A stretch of DNA of 64,000 nucleotides from Caulobacter ginsengisoli. GTDB lineage: Bacteria > Pseudomonadota > Alphaproteobacteria > Caulobacterales > Caulobacteraceae. Position 1 is the stretch's first letter; the number at the start of each line of letters is the position of its first letter. Both the position numbers and the translations under genes were made by a program. Location of the stretch: assembly GCF_030814835.1 (NCBI RefSeq), contig NZ_JAUSVS010000007.1, forward strand, positions 183,969-247,968, in the 5' to 3' direction. Positions 25,322 through 33,834 of this stretch are shown here, in pieces. The notes under the pieces are model-generated. The model had not been told where the DNA came from. It did not search any database and saw only the letters and a program-made list of their open reading frames with translations.

Positions 25322-25393
25322 TTATTCCGCTCCTGAGGTCAAAGCGGCGACGCAGCCACCTAGAGGCGTGTCGGGACATAGTGCGGCGTTTTG

Positions 25394-26839
25394 TCACTGT
25401 TCATCAAGCCCCGTAAACGGATCGACAATGACGGGCGCTTCGATCACGCCGCGCGGCCATTTGGCGGTGATTTGCGCCCCACCTCTGCGGCCATTGCGGA
25501 AATCCACGACAGCCCCAGTTCGTTCCAGCAGGGTCTTGGCGATGAAGAAGCCCAGCCCCATGCCGACATGGCCCGAACGCGAGCCTTCCGCCCCCGGCCG
25601 GCTGGTCACATAGGGCTCGCCCAGCTTGGCCAGCACCTCGGGCGCGAAGCCCGGACCGTCGTCCCGCACCTCGATCGACAGGCTGTGGTTGTCGAACCGG
25701 GCGGTGACCAGCACCTCGGACCGGGCGAAGTCGACGGCGTTCTCGACGAAAGAGGTCACCGCGTGCAGCACCTCGGGCATGCGCCAGATGTCCGGCGCCT
25801 CGACGTCGAGCGGCCCGGAAACCATGGCCTCGACCCGCACCTCGGGGCTCTTGGCGTGGGGGGCGATGGCCTCCTGGACCATCTGCAGCAGGCTCATGCG
25901 CTCGTGGACGGCGTCGCTGGCCATCGGGTCGGCGGTCAGCCGGCGCAGGATCTCGCGGCAGCGTTCGGCCTGGCTGATCAAGAGTTCGGCGTCCTCGCGC
26001 ACCTGGCCGCCGGGCGGGGCGCTGCGGGCCATCTCCTTGGCGACGATGGCGATGGTGGCGAGCGGCGTGCCCAGCTCATGGGCGGCGGCGGCGGCCAGGG
26101 CGCCGAGCGCCGAGAGCCGCTGCTCGCGGGCCAGCACCACATGGGTGGTGTCCAGGGCCAGCTGCATGCGGGCCGCCTCGGCCGAGGCCTGCCAGGCATA
26201 GGCGGCGGTGAAGATCACCCCCAGGATGCGGGCGATCACCGCCCCGATACGGTTGATGATCGGCGGATCGAACGGCACGGCGTTGGCCGAGGGCAGCGGC
26301 CAGGCGCTGACCGACAGCATGATGTTGGCCGCCACCGCCAGCAGGCCGAGCGCCAGGGTGTGGCGCAGCGGCAGGCTGGCCGCCGCCAGGGTCACCGGCG
26401 CGATCAGCAGCAGCGAGAACGGGTTGAGCGTGCCGCCGGTCAGATAGAGCATGCCGGTCAGCTGCAGGATATCGAAGGCGATCTGCCCCGCCGCCTCGCG
26501 GTCGCCGGCCAGCCTCTGGCCGGGCGAGGCCATGCTGATGACGATGTTCAGGGCGGCCGCCACGCCGATCAGGATGAAGCAGGGGATCCAGGGCAGGGGA
26601 AACTTCAGCACCAGGCCGACGAACAGCACGGTCGCCGTCTGGCCGATCACCGCCAGCCAGCGCAGCCGGATCAGGGTGCGGGTCCGCAGGCGTCCCCGCC
26701 GCGCCCCGCCCGCCCAGAAGTCGGCGGCGTCTTGCAGCAGGGCCTGCCGCAGCCTATCGAGGCCCGACAGACCGGACGTTGTGGGTTCTGACGCCTTGGG
26801 GTGCGCCTCGGGGGGCGAAACAGGAGCCATGCGGGCCAC
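25394..26839 (-). CDS. regB: Redox-sensing histidine kinase RegB/PrrB/ActS
   Basis: The 481-residue kinase has six membrane helices (about residues 58-215) with the quinone-site motif GGTLNPF at 135-141. The H-box has His254 in AAHELGTPLATI. Redox Cys294 (SQAERCREIL) is 40 residues after the His, the same spacing as His225/Cys265 in Rhodobacter capsulatus RegB. The ATPase domain ends with GMGLGFFIAKTLLERTGA. It starts with GTG at 26839. An ATG three codons later (26830) is equally possible because no clear Shine-Dalgarno separates them. Divergent from senC by 33 bp. Confidence 0.95.
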   Translation of the reverse strand: MARMAPVSPPEAHPKASEPTTSGLSGLDRLRQALLQDAADFWAGGARRGRLRTRTLIRLRWLAVIGQTATVLFVGLVLKFPLPWIPCFILIGVAAALNIVISMASPGQRLAGDREAAGQIAFDILQLTGMLYLTGGTLNPFSLLLIAPVTLAAASLPLRHTLALGLLAVAANIMLSVSAWPLPSANAVPFDPPIINRIGAVIARILGVIFTAAYAWQASAEAARMQLALDTTHVVLAREQRLSALGALAAAAAHELGTPLATIAIVAKEMARSAPPGGQVREDAELLISQAERCREILRRLTADPMASDAVHERMSLLQMVQEAIAPHAKSPEVRVEAMVSGPLDVEAPDIWRMPEVLHAVTSFVENAVDFARSEVLVTARFDNHSLSIEVRDDGPGFAPEVLAKLGEPYVTSRPGAEGSRSGHVGMGLGFFIAKTLLERTGAVVDFRNGRRGGAQITAKWPRGVIEAPVIVDPFTGLDEQ

Positions 26840-26872
26840 AATGATCAGTATTCGACCGGAAGGCGAGGCCGC

Positions 26873-27463
26873 ATGAACCGCTCACGATGGTTTTTACTGG
26901 GCTTCATGGTGTTCGCCCTGCTGGCCTCGGTCGGCTACTACCTCACGGCCTCGCGGGGTGACCCCAAAAGCGCCGGCGACGGCCCCGGCGGCCCCTTCCA
27001 GCTGGTCGACCAGAACGGCGCCCAGGTCACCGAGGCGGCGCTCAAGGGCCACTGGAGCGTGGTGTTCTTCGGCTACACCTACTGCCCCGACATCTGCCCC
27101 GGCACCCTGCAGAACCTGGCCCTCGTGAAGGATCGCCTGGGTCCCAAGGGCCGGGACCTGAAGATCGTCTTCATCTCGGTCGACCCGGCCCGGGACACCG
27201 CGGCCCACAACAAGGAATGGCTGGCCGTCCAGGGCGCCCCGCCCGGGACCCTGGCCCTGACCGGTTCCGACCAGCAGGTCGCCCAGGCGGCCAAGGCCTA
27301 CAAGGTCTACTACCAGAAGGCCGGCGACGGGCTGAACTACAGCGTCAACCATTCCAGCGTCGTCTACCTGATGGACCCCAAGGGCCGCTTCAACCGGGTG
27401 CTGGTCTACAACCTGCCGGATGAGATGGTGACGCAGATCCAGAAGGGGATGCGGGGGGAGTGA
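26873..27463 (+). CDS. senC: SCO1/SenC copper chaperone
   Basis: The 197-residue protein has an N-terminal membrane anchor (WFLLGFMVFALLASVGYYL) and a thioredoxin-like domain with copper ligands Cys71 and Cys75 (YTYCPDICP) and His160 (YSVNHSSVVYLMD). It delivers copper to the CuA site of cytochrome oxidase. Divergent arrangement with regB-regA is the classical Reg/senC grouping, so RegA control is likely. Confidence 0.94.
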   Translation: MNRSRWFLLGFMVFALLASVGYYLTASRGDPKSAGDGPGGPFQLVDQNGAQVTEAALKGHWSVVFFGYTYCPDICPGTLQNLALVKDRLGPKGRDLKIVFISVDPARDTAAHNKEWLAVQGAPPGTLALTGSDQQVAQAAKAYKVYYQKAGDGLNYSVNHSSVVYLMDPKGRFNRVLVYNLPDEMVTQIQKGMRGE

Positions 27464-27491
27464 GCTCACCGCCTATCGGCCGCCGACAGAA

Positions 27492-27660
27492 CTCTCCTCG
27501 CCCCTAGGGCGAGGTGGCCCGGAGGGCCGGAGTGGGGAGCGACTACAGCACACAAGAACAGGCGTTCCCCCCACTGCTACGCTTCATTCTGCCCCTGAGT
27601 GCCGGGCGCGCACCCCACTCCGTCAGCTTCGCTGCCACCTCGCCCTAGGGGCGAGGAGAG
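27492..27660. repeat. Inverted-repeat element, CGCCCCTAGGGCGAGG family
   Basis: Left arm CTCTCCTCGCCCCTAGGGCG and its continuation to GGAGTGGGG is repeated inverted as CCCCACTCCG...CCACCTCGCCCTAGGGGCGA. Arms are about 50 bp with different small inner hairpins. The loop is about 60 bp. It occupies most of the 308-bp gap between senC and phaZ. The remaining 100 bp before phaZ is AT-richer and probably holds its promoter, though no clear boxes are seen. Confidence 0.85.
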
Positions 27661-27771
27661 AGCGGAGCACGGTCAGCCACCTTGCGTCGCCCCTGCGACA
27701 CCTAAGGCTGGACTTTATTCACCCTCACCATGCTATGCTGCACCGCAACAAGAACGGCGGTCACCGACAGC

Positions 27772-29022
27772 ATGCTCTATGCCCTCCATGAAGCCACCTA
27801 CTACGGCGCCTCGCCCCTGCGCGCCGCCGCCCGGCTGACGCGGGACTTCTGGTCCTCGCCGCTCAACCCGGCCCGCGACTCGATCATCGGCCGCAACCTC
27901 TATGCCGGCGCCGACCTCTACGCCAACGTCACCCGCCGCTATGGCAAGCCCAAGTGGGGCATCGACGAGATCACCGTCAACGGCCACCCCGTGCGGGTGC
28001 GCGAGACCGTGGTCTGGGAAAGCCCGTGGTGCCGGGTGATCCAGTTCGACCGCGACATGGCCGACATGCGCCGGGCCGGCAAGTTGCAGCTGGACCCCGC
28101 CGTGCTGATCGTCGCGCCGATGTCGGGCCACTACGCCACCCTGCTGCGCGGCACGGTCGAGGCCTTCGCCCCCGACCACGCCGTCTTCGTCACCGACTGG
28201 TCGAACGCCCGCGACGTGCCGATGATGGACGGCCGCTTCGACTTCCACGACTATATCGACCACATTCAGCAGATGCTGCGGGCCCTGGGCGCCCGGGCCC
28301 ATGTCATCGCCGTCTGCCAGCCGGGCCCGCCGGTGCTGGCCGCCGCCAGCCTGATGGCCGAGGCGAACGATCCCAGCCGCCCCCGCACCATGACCTTCAT
28401 GGGCTCGCCCATCGATGCGCGCCTCTCCCCGACCGTGACCAACAGGCTGGCCGAGGAGCGGCCCTTCACCTGGTTCGAGTCGAACATGGTCTACACCGTG
28501 CCCGCCCCCTATCCGGGCGCATTGCGGCGCGTCTATCCGGGCTTCGTGCAGCTGGCCAGCTTCATGTCGATGAACCTGGAGCGCCACCAGAGCGCCCACC
28601 AGCAGTTCTTCCAGCACCTGGTGGCCGGCGACGGCGACAGCGCCGACAAGCACCGCGCCTTCTATGACGAATACCTCTCGGTCATGGACCTGACCGAGGA
28701 GTTCTACCTGCAGACCATCGACCTGGTCTTCCAGTCCTACGCCCTGCCCAAGGGCGAGCTCATCCATCGCGGAAACCTGGTGAAGCCCGCCGCCATCACC
28801 GACATCGGCCTGATGACCGTCGAGGGCGAGCTGGACGACATCTCCGGCATCGGCCAGACCCAGGCGGCGCACGAGCTCTGCTCGTCGATCCCCGAAAACC
28901 TGAAGCTCGACTATGTGCAGGAAGGCGTCGGCCATTACGGCGTCTTCAACGGCCGGCGCTTCAGGGAAGAGATCTTCCCCAGGGTGTTCGACTTCATCCG
29001 GGCTTGCGATCCCGACTTCTAG
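27772..29022 (+). CDS. phaZ: Intracellular polyhydroxybutyrate depolymerase
   Basis: The 416-residue alpha/beta hydrolase has Cys182 in VCQPGPP in place of the serine lipase box, as in Cupriavidus PhaZ1 (Cys183). It has the typical start MLYALHEATYYG and C-terminal GVGHYGVFNGRRFREEIFPR carrying the catalytic His. It mobilises PHB granules in the cytoplasm. The ATG at 27772 was preferred over one 14 codons upstream because the family N-terminus begins here. Confidence 0.93.
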   Translation: MLYALHEATYYGASPLRAAARLTRDFWSSPLNPARDSIIGRNLYAGADLYANVTRRYGKPKWGIDEITVNGHPVRVRETVVWESPWCRVIQFDRDMADMRRAGKLQLDPAVLIVAPMSGHYATLLRGTVEAFAPDHAVFVTDWSNARDVPMMDGRFDFHDYIDHIQQMLRALGARAHVIAVCQPGPPVLAAASLMAEANDPSRPRTMTFMGSPIDARLSPTVTNRLAEERPFTWFESNMVYTVPAPYPGALRRVYPGFVQLASFMSMNLERHQSAHQQFFQHLVAGDGDSADKHRAFYDEYLSVMDLTEEFYLQTIDLVFQSYALPKGELIHRGNLVKPAAITDIGLMTVEGELDDISGIGQTQAAHELCSSIPENLKLDYVQEGVGHYGVFNGRRFREEIFPRVFDFIRACDPDF

Positions 29023-29039
29023 GCTTATCCCTAGCGGCA

Positions 29040-29756
29040 ATGAATCTGTTCAAAGCGCCCTACGCCCACGGCGACCGCCTGGAGACGGCCGGCCATCCGC
29101 TGCGGCTGGCGGTCAATCCCCGGGCCCGGCGGGTCAGCCTGCGGGTCGACCGGGTCAAGCGCGAGGTGGTGGCCATCGCCCCCACCGCCCGGCGGCTCTC
29201 CGAAGCCGTGGCCTTCGCCAGAGACAAGACCGACTGGATCGCCGCCCAGCTGGCCGACCTGCCGGTTCCTGCAAGGCTGGCCCCCGGCGGAACCCTCACC
29301 CTGTTCGGCGAGACCGTGCGGCTGGAGGCCGGCCCCGGCCGCGCCAAACTCAAGGATGGCGTGCTGACCTCGCCCGATGACGCCGCCTATGCCGACCGGG
29401 CCATTCGCCTGATCAGGACCGAGGCCCGCCGGGTGCTGACCGAACGCACCGCCGTCTACGCCGAGAAGCTGGGCAAGCCGATGCCCAACCTGGCCATCAT
29501 GGACGCCAAGGGCCGCTGGGGCTCCTGCAAGGGCGGCCCGGCCGGCAAGCCGGGCTCGATCCGCTACAGCTGGCGCCTGGCCCTGGCTCCGTTCGCCGTG
29601 GCCGACTATGTCGCCGCCCACGAATGCGCCCACCTGGTCGAGGCCAATCACGGGCCGAGGTTCTGGGCGGTGGTGAAGGACCTGATCGGCGATCCCGCCC
29701 CGCACCGGGCGTGGCTGCGGAGCGAGGGGTCACGGCTGCACGCGTTTGGGAGATAA
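29040..29756 (+). CDS. YgjP-like metallopeptidase domain protein
   Basis: The 238-residue protein has the zinc motif HECAH with following EANHGPRFW (His194 onwards) and the conserved RWGSC (ring AKGRWGSCKGG) that marks the YgjP/SprT-like group (DUF45). It is probably a cytosolic metallopeptidase of unknown target. The ATG lies 17 bp after the phaZ stop, so the two are co-transcribed. Confidence 0.9.
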   Translation: MNLFKAPYAHGDRLETAGHPLRLAVNPRARRVSLRVDRVKREVVAIAPTARRLSEAVAFARDKTDWIAAQLADLPVPARLAPGGTLTLFGETVRLEAGPGRAKLKDGVLTSPDDAAYADRAIRLIRTEARRVLTERTAVYAEKLGKPMPNLAIMDAKGRWGSCKGGPAGKPGSIRYSWRLALAPFAVADYVAAHECAHLVEANHGPRFWAVVKDLIGDPAPHRAWLRSEGSRLHAFGR

Positions 29757-29763
29757 TCTTTGC

Positions 29764-29963
29764 GCGCCTCTCCCCCTCGCTTGCGAGGGGGAGCGAGGGA
29801 CACGCCGAAGGCGGCGTCCCACGGAGGGGGAGCCTTGCGGCGGTTCAGCATGCCGCAGGCGCAGGGTGTTTTCCCCGATACGTGGCCGCCGATCTGTCTC
29901 CTCACCCGCTCTTCGCGCTCGCGCGCTCAGAGTCGACCTCTCCTCGGAGAGGAGAGGAGGCGC
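29764..29963. repeat. Dispersed repeat family 2, full copy
   Basis: Same order and orientation as 16600-16799 and nearly identical outside the variable middle: CCTCTCCCCCTCGCTTGCG, GGACACGCCGAAGGCGGCGT, GGCGGTTCAGCATGCCG, then CTCCTCACCCGCTCTTCGCG, AGAGTCGACCTCTCCTC and GGAGAGGAGAGGAGGCGCG. It separates the convergent metallopeptidase and PBP genes. Confidence 0.9.
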
Positions 29964-29972
29964 GGAAATCGG

Positions 29973-31982
29973 CTAGTACGGCAACTCTTCCGGCGCCGGC
30001 GCCTGCCTGGGCGGTGGGGCCTCGTCCACCGGAGGCGGGGTCTCCTGTTTGTCGTCGCCGGGATTGAGCCCCAGGTTCGACAGCAGATCGCCCAGCGCCC
30101 CGGTCACGCCCGTCGAGCCCGGCGGTTCGATCACGCCGCCCGGAATGGCCTGGGTCTTCAGCCGCGGCAGCGCCTGGACCATGAAGCCGCGCCAGATCTC
30201 GGCCGGGGCGCCGCCGCCGGTCACCCGCCGCATCACCGTGTTGTCGTCGCGGCCGGTCCAGACGGCGGTGACGAAGCCGCCGGTGTAGCCGACGAACCAG
30301 GCGTCGCGGTAGTCGCTGGTGGTGCCGGTCTTGCCGGCGATGTCGAAGCCGGGGACGCGGGCCCGCGTGCCGGTGCCGCCCTGCACCACCTGGCGCATCA
30401 TCTGGTTCATATACTGCAGGGCCGGCGAGCCGATCACCGCGGGGCGGCGGCGGTCGTCGACGCTGTGGTCGTAGAGGACGCGGCCCTTGGCCGTCAGGAT
30501 GCGCTCGATGCCGTAGCCCTTGGCCAGGAAGCCGCCGTTGCTGAACGGCGCATAGGCCTGGGCCATTTCCAGCGGCGAGACCTCGACGGCCCCCAGCGCC
30601 ATCGACGGGTCGAGCTGGATCTTCGAGGTGATGCCCAGCCGCTTGGCGGTCGAGGCGACGTTGGAGGTGCCCACATCGTTGGCCAGCCGCGCGGCCACCG
30701 TATTGATCGACTGGGCCAGGGCCGTCTGCAGGGTGATCGAGCCCAGATAGCGGCCGGTATAGTTCTTGGGCTCCCAACTGCCGATCTTCACCGGCTCGTC
30801 GACCACCATCTGGCCCGGGTTGCGCCCGGCCTCCATGGCGGTGAGGTAGACGAAGGGCTTGAAGGCGCTGCCGGCCTGGCGCTTGGCCATGGTCACCCGG
30901 TCGAACTGGGAATCGCCGTAGTCGGCCCCGCCGACATAGGCGCGGATGCGGCCCTCGCCGTCGATGGCGACCAGGGCGGCCTGCTGCACCCCGGCCTTGG
31001 CGTTGTTGCGCACCCCGGCCTTCACCGCCTGCTCGGCGGCGGCCTGGATGGGCAGGTCCAGGGTGGTTTCGACCACCAGATCCTCGGTCGGCTCGCCCAC
31101 CAGGCTGCGGACCTGGGCGTCGATCCAGTCGGTGAAATACTGCGCCCTCTGGTTGGCCAGCACCGAGGAGACCCTGACCGGCGAAGCGAAGGCGGCCTTG
31201 CGCTGCGCCGGGGTGATGGCCTTGGTGCGGACCATCTCGTCCAGCACGATGGTGGCGCGGTTGGCGGCGCGCTTGGAGGCCGAGACCGGGCTGTAGCGCG
31301 AGGGGCCCTTCATCATCCCGGCCAGCAGGGCCGATTCGCCCAGGGTCAGCTGGGAGGCGGGCTTGTTGAAATAGCGCTTGGCGGCGGCCTCGATGCCATA
31401 GGCGCCGGCCCCGAAATAGACCCGGTTCAGATAGAGGGCCAGGATCTCCTTCTTGGTGAACTTCATCTCCAGCCAGATGGCCAGGATCAGCTCCTGGGCC
31501 TTGCGCCGGGGCGTCTGGTCCAGGGTGAGGAACAGGTTGCGGGCCAGCTGCTGGGTGATGGTCGAGCCGCCGGCGGCGATGCACCAGCAGGAGACGTCCT
31601 TGACCAGGGCCCGGGCCATGCCCAGCGGATCGAAGCCGGGGTGGTAGTAGAAGCGGCGGTCCTCGATGGCGATGAAGGCTTTCGGGACATAGGCGGGCAG
31701 TTTGTCCAGATCGACCGGCGGCGCGTACTGGCTGCCGCGCACCGCCACCAGCGAGCCGGAGCGGTCGAGGTAGGAGATCGAGGGCTGGCGCTTGACGGCG
31801 TTGAGGCCCGAGACGTCGGGCAGGTCGGTGGCGAACACCGCGAAGAAGGCGACCAGGAAGATCAGGCCCCAGACGCCCAGCACCGTGGTCCAGTAGGCGA
31901 AGGCCTGCAGCGGGGTTCTGCGTTGCCCCTTGGCGCCGAAGAGGCCGCCCCCGCTGGGGCGCCCGTATTGGCCGTTGCTCAT
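29973..31982 (-). CDS. Class A penicillin-binding protein (PBP1A family)
   Basis: The 669-residue bifunctional enzyme polymerises and cross-links peptidoglycan. It has one membrane anchor at about residues 30-52, a glycosyltransferase domain with Glu107 (IEDRRFYYHPG) and GGSTITQQLARNLFL, and a transpeptidase domain with Ser372-x-x-Lys375 (AGSAFKPF), SIN at 425-427 and Lys551-Thr-Gly. The tail is Pro-rich. It is shorter than mrcA-type PBP1a and closer to PbpC/Pbp1A-like alphaproteobacterial paralogues, so I give no symbol. Confidence 0.93.
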   Translation of the reverse strand: MSNGQYGRPSGGGLFGAKGQRRTPLQAFAYWTTVLGVWGLIFLVAFFAVFATDLPDVSGLNAVKRQPSISYLDRSGSLVAVRGSQYAPPVDLDKLPAYVPKAFIAIEDRRFYYHPGFDPLGMARALVKDVSCWCIAAGGSTITQQLARNLFLTLDQTPRRKAQELILAIWLEMKFTKKEILALYLNRVYFGAGAYGIEAAAKRYFNKPASQLTLGESALLAGMMKGPSRYSPVSASKRAANRATIVLDEMVRTKAITPAQRKAAFASPVRVSSVLANQRAQYFTDWIDAQVRSLVGEPTEDLVVETTLDLPIQAAAEQAVKAGVRNNAKAGVQQAALVAIDGEGRIRAYVGGADYGDSQFDRVTMAKRQAGSAFKPFVYLTAMEAGRNPGQMVVDEPVKIGSWEPKNYTGRYLGSITLQTALAQSINTVAARLANDVGTSNVASTAKRLGITSKIQLDPSMALGAVEVSPLEMAQAYAPFSNGGFLAKGYGIERILTAKGRVLYDHSVDDRRRPAVIGSPALQYMNQMMRQVVQGGTGTRARVPGFDIAGKTGTTSDYRDAWFVGYTGGFVTAVWTGRDDNTVMRRVTGGGAPAEIWRGFMVQALPRLKTQAIPGGVIEPPGSTGVTGALGDLLSNLGLNPGDDKQETPPPVDEAPPPRQAPAPEELPY

Positions 31983-32176
31983 CTCGAAGTCCTGCAGGGA
32001 AACTATCGGGCGCGCCGCCCGCGAACCAGCGGCACGAAACCCTCCATAGCATTACCGACCTATGAACGCGGCGGATTCGCGGCGGCTCCATACGGTTAAA
32101 TCGTGTTCATCCGCCAGTCAGGCTGTAAGGTTTAGCCCTGCTGCCGGGATCGCTACTACAGCGTGGGAGGCTTGAG

Positions 32177-32584
32177 ATGACCGAGAGACAGAAACAGCGG
32201 GTGTTTGGCTTGACCCGCACCCTGGCCCTGCTGGCGGCGCTGGCCGCCCTGATCTTCGCCGGCTCGCTGGTGCTGCGCCATCGGGTGCTGCCTTCGGGCT
32301 ATGACACGGTGGCCGACGCCACCAGCCCGGTCACCGACGCCATCGACGCCGCCCCGCCGGAGGACAAGACCGCCGCCGCCGCCGAGGGCGTCGCCGAGTC
32401 GGCCAGCCAGGCCAAGCCGGTCGACTGGACCATGGTCGTCTCGGGCCTGACCTTCGCCTTCACCGCCTTCGGGGCCATCTCCGGCGCCATCCTGGGCTGG
32501 CGCAAGGACCAGCGGCACCAGCGGGAGTCCGACCTGCGCATCCGCGAGCTGGAGCTGGAGATTTCGCGGCTGCAGGGGTCGTAG
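32177..32584 (+). CDS. Small membrane protein with C-terminal coiled coil
   Basis: The 135-residue protein has helix 1 (LTRTLALLAALAALIFAGSLV), an Ala/Asp/Glu-rich loop of about 50 residues, helix 2 (WTMVVSGLTFAFTAFGAISG with AILGW) and a charged heptad-like tail (RHQRESDLRIRELELEISRL). GGGAGG lies upstream. It is divergent from the PBP gene. Function unknown. Confidence 0.75.
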   Translation: MTERQKQRVFGLTRTLALLAALAALIFAGSLVLRHRVLPSGYDTVADATSPVTDAIDAAPPEDKTAAAAEGVAESASQAKPVDWTMVVSGLTFAFTAFGAISGAILGWRKDQRHQRESDLRIRELELEISRLQGS

Positions 32585-32627
32585 GCCTCGGCCTAGCGGT
32601 CGTTTGGCGACCCCACCCTCTCTCAAC

Positions 32628-32751
32628 CGTCATGGCCGGGCTTGTCCCGGCCACCCATGATCACAAGAGTTGACGGTTGGCGGCGGCGATGTCCGAAACT
32701 CTTCTGATCCACCGAGTTCATGGGTGGCCGGCACTTCGGCCGGCCATGACG
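32628..32751. repeat. Inverted-repeat element with CATGGCCGGG arms
   Basis: Arms 32628-32660 and 32718-32751 are about 33 bp, inverted, and each is itself a hairpin (CATGGCCGGG...CCCGGCCACCCATGA against TCATGGGTGGCCGGC...GGCCGGCCATGACG). Short palindromes of this CCGGCCA type are common between alphaproteobacterial genes. The loop is 57 bp. Confidence 0.8.
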
Positions 32752-32757
32752 AAAAGG

Positions 32758-32782
32758 GAAGAAGAAGAAGAAGAAGAAGAAG
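32758..32782. repeat. GAA triplet tract
   Basis: Eight consecutive GAA units lie directly between the palindromic element and the 3' end of sdpI (stop at 32787-32789). On the sdpI message it reads as a UUC tract just past the stop. A triplet tract could vary in length by slippage, but it is outside any gene. Confidence 0.9.
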
Positions 32783-32786
32783 CTGG

Positions 32787-33473
32787 TTACGCCTTGGCCT
32801 TCCGATCCGGATCGGTGCGCCAGACCAGGAAGCTCTCCAGCACCGCCCAGGCGGCGGCGACCAGGACCGCGCCGACCAGCGCCATCATGGCCAGGGGCAT
32901 GGGCGCGAAGGGCGAGGCCAGGACCGCGACGATGCCGATCAGGGCGAACAGCCGGCCGGCCAGGCGGTTGGACTTGTCCCAGGCCAGGCGGCTGGTCAGC
33001 GACCAGTAGGTGCGCACCCCGGCGATGGGGTTGGGCCGGACCTTGCCGATCACCGCCCCGATGACCGTGAACAGCAGCCCGACCAGGCCCAGGGTCCAGC
33101 GCTGCGGGCCCAGGCCCCCGCCGGCCCAGCCCAGGGCGATGCCGGCCAGGATCAGCGACATGAAGCCCATGGCCAGCACCACCAGGCCCCGGCCAAGGCG
33201 CAGGCTGTCCTTCCAGCCCTGGGCGGCGTCGGTGCGGGCCAACAGGGCCAGGCCCATCCAGAGCGCGACCGAACCCGCCGCCATCGCCGCGATGCCCAGC
33301 GCCAGCTCCCGCCGGTCGCCATAGCGGTCGACGACGCCCTGGAAGTTGAAATGCACCGGCAGCGGGCCCGCCTTGCCCCATTGCCAGACGGCGAAGGCCA
33401 GGCCGGCCATGCCGGCGATCCCCGCCGCGGCGGCCCAGTCCGTCAGGGTGAAGCGCTTTTGCGAAGCAGTCAT
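32787..33473 (-). CDS. sdpI: SdpI-family membrane protein
   Basis: The 228-residue protein has six or seven membrane helices. The N-terminal DUF1648-like motif GPLPVHFNFQGVVDRYG and the SdpI motif PNPIAGVRTYWSLTSRLAWD are clear. In Bacillus SdpI gives immunity to the SdpC toxin and sequesters SdpR. Proteobacterial homologues have no known toxin. It overlaps the sdpR stop by 4 bp. Confidence 0.88.
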   Translation of the reverse strand: MTASQKRFTLTDWAAAAGIAGMAGLAFAVWQWGKAGPLPVHFNFQGVVDRYGDRRELALGIAAMAAGSVALWMGLALLARTDAAQGWKDSLRLGRGLVVLAMGFMSLILAGIALGWAGGGLGPQRWTLGLVGLLFTVIGAVIGKVRPNPIAGVRTYWSLTSRLAWDKSNRLAGRLFALIGIVAVLASPFAPMPLAMMALVGAVLVAAAWAVLESFLVWRTDPDRKAKA

Positions 33474-33757
33474 GAGCTTGGCTCCTCGGGATCGTCCGAA
33501 CCGGTCCCGGTCAGTTGCATCAGAAAGGCGATGGCTTCCTCGGCGGCCGAGATGACCAGCCGATAGCGCACCGTCGTGCCGTCCCGCTCGGTCTCCACCA
33601 GGCCGGCCGCCTTCAGCGCCGCGAGATGGGCGGTGACGGTGGGCCAGGCCATGTCGAACCGGGCGGCGATATCCCCCGACGCCAGCGGTCCCTGCCGCAG
33701 CATGGCGACCATGCGGCGGCGGGCGGGATGGGACAGCGCCTTGAAGATCTCGTTCAT
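33470..33757 (-). CDS. sdpR: ArsR-family repressor, SdpR type
   Basis: The 95-residue winged-helix protein reads MNEIFKALSHPARRRMVAML, then GDIAARFDMAWPTVTAHLAA, matching SdpR-like ArsR proteins that lack metal-binding cysteines. Encoded directly upstream of sdpI, it is probably an autorepressor released by its membrane partner. A perfect inverted repeat lies just upstream. Confidence 0.9.
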   Translation of the reverse strand: MNEIFKALSHPARRRMVAMLRQGPLASGDIAARFDMAWPTVTAHLAALKAAGLVETERDGTTVRYRLVISAAEEAIAFLMQLTGTGSDDPEEPSS

Positions 33758-33761
33758 GAGC

Positions 33762-33779
33762 AGACTAGCTAATTAGTCT
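33762..33779. promoter_or_regulatory. Candidate SdpR operator
   Basis: AGACTA-GCTAAT-TAGTCT has perfect 6-bp arms and lies 4 bp upstream of the sdpR start codon, in the AT-rich space between sdpR and the divergent recQ. CTAATT recurs at 33785, which may extend the site. Confidence 0.65.
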
Positions 33780-33834
33780 TTGCGCTAATTTCAAGCCCTT
33801 TTCGAAGCGGCCAAAATGTTCCATTTACGTTCGC

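Noticed and set aside
27772..29022. Polyhydroxyalkanoate synthase as an alternative call for phaZ
   Set aside because: The Cys motif VCQPGPP, length of 416 and N-terminus fit the intracellular depolymerase. PhaC is longer and has G-x-C-x-G.
16508..29905. Recurring small peptides (GG-x-VSGKTP...RRKAPPPWDAAFGVSL type) that look like a conserved small protein family
   Set aside because: They are translations of repeat family 2 in different places, so their similarity comes from the DNA repeat. No ribosome sites are present.
29902..32091. A 729-codon frame parallel to the PBP gene on the same strand
   Set aside because: It is a shifted-frame shadow. The PBP frame has all catalytic motifs and a normal start.
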